Shown piece after piece: positions 5,911 to 6,150 of a DNA stretch of 6,150 nt (its first letter is position 1; every line of letters begins with the position of its first letter). Origin of the DNA: Candidatus Sulfotelmatobacter sp. (lineage in GTDB: Bacteria > Acidobacteriota > Terriglobia > Terriglobales > SbA1). A model generated the notes under the pieces. The model saw nothing but the letters and a program-made list of their open reading frames with translations, searched no databases and was not told the DNA's origin. The position numbers and the translations under genes are program-made. The DNA is taken from positions 1-6,150 of the forward strand of contig JASLEQ010000617.1 of the NCBI GenBank assembly GCA_030151135.1. The letters run 5' to 3'.

Positions 5911-6150
5911 AAAACGAAAAATTTGATCAGTTGCTGTCGGACATTCGAAGGGAAGAGATTCCTGAATCTGTGGTTTCTGCCGCGAGCGAACGAGTGTGGC
6001 AGTCGATCGCCGGCAGCGGGAATCTGTCGTCCCACGCTCTTCGTAGCTGCGCCGACTTTCAGGCGCTAATCCCGGCCTATCTGGCCAACCAACTGGCTTC
6101 GGGCCGTGCTTTGCTGTTTGAAGATCACGTGCATGCGTGTGTCGCATGCC
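5907..6150 (+). CDS. Probable zinc-finger (zf-HC2) anti-sigma factor, N-terminal part
   Basis: Eighty-one codons are visible before the window ends. A charged N-terminal helix (KNEKFDQLLSDIRREEIPE, 2-20) is followed by a zf-HC2 type zinc-binding anti-sigma domain: Cys48 in SCADFQALIPAYL, then His74, Cys78 and Cys81 in DHVHACVAC, which fits the HxxxCxxC pattern. Proteins of this type bind the cognate ECF sigma factor and hold it inactive until a signal arrives; many have a membrane segment further on, which cannot be checked here. The gene starts within the sigma stop codon (ATGA, 4-nt overlap), so the two are made in a fixed ratio. In acidobacteria I recall similar N-termini fused to FecR-like domains, but that part lies outside the window. 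Confidence 0.85.
   Translation, partial: MKNEKFDQLLSDIRREEIPESVVSAASERVWQSIAGSGNLSSHALRSCADFQALIPAYLANQLASGRALLFEDHVHACVAC

Noticed and set aside
1..6150. CRISPR, phage, transposon or defence system
   Set aside because: No direct-repeat array, transposase, integrase, phage or nuclease motif was seen on either strand; the region reads as ordinary metabolic and regulatory chromosome.

Overview
The window looks like a piece of chromosome from an acidobacterium, probably class Terriglobia (relatives of Koribacter, Edaphobacter or Granulicella). I infer this from the style of the proteins: an ECF sigma factor coupled by an ATGA overlap to a zinc-finger anti-sigma factor whose N-terminus I associate with that group, a GH42-type enzyme with a signal peptide, and moderately GC-rich coding DNA with GTG starts. 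Without a database search this assignment is only an inference.

Minus strand, about 85% of the window (5191 down to 1): four genes in one direction with very tight spacing. In order of transcription they are an exported glycoside hydrolase of the GH42 (beta-galactosidase-like) family (5191-2915), a small SIS-domain sugar-phosphate isomerase-like protein of the UPF0309 type (2864-2115), a 12-TM MFS sugar permease of the fucose/glucose-galactose type (2111-927), and a ROK-family sugar kinase (927 to beyond base 1, only its extreme C-terminus missing). Gaps are 50 nt, 3 nt and a 1-nt overlap, so this is very probably one operon. It reads as a complete short pathway: cleave a glycoside outside the cytoplasm, import the freed sugar, phosphorylate it, and rearrange or otherwise process the sugar phosphate. 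The true sugar cannot be read from the sequence, and three of the four proteins deviate at family-signature residues, so galactose should not be assumed.

Bases 5192-5397 form a 206-nt divergent intergenic region. It holds a candidate -10 element for the operon, two inverted repeats that could be operators, and a hairpin that would bury the only good Shine-Dalgarno sequence in front of the plus-strand sigma gene.

Plus strand, right end: an ECF sigma-70 factor (5398-5910) and the start of its probable zf-HC2 anti-sigma factor (5907 to beyond 6150). They form a translationally coupled signalling pair and may or may not be connected functionally with the sugar operon. I saw no tRNA, rRNA, CRISPR array, insertion sequence, prophage gene or convincing terminator.
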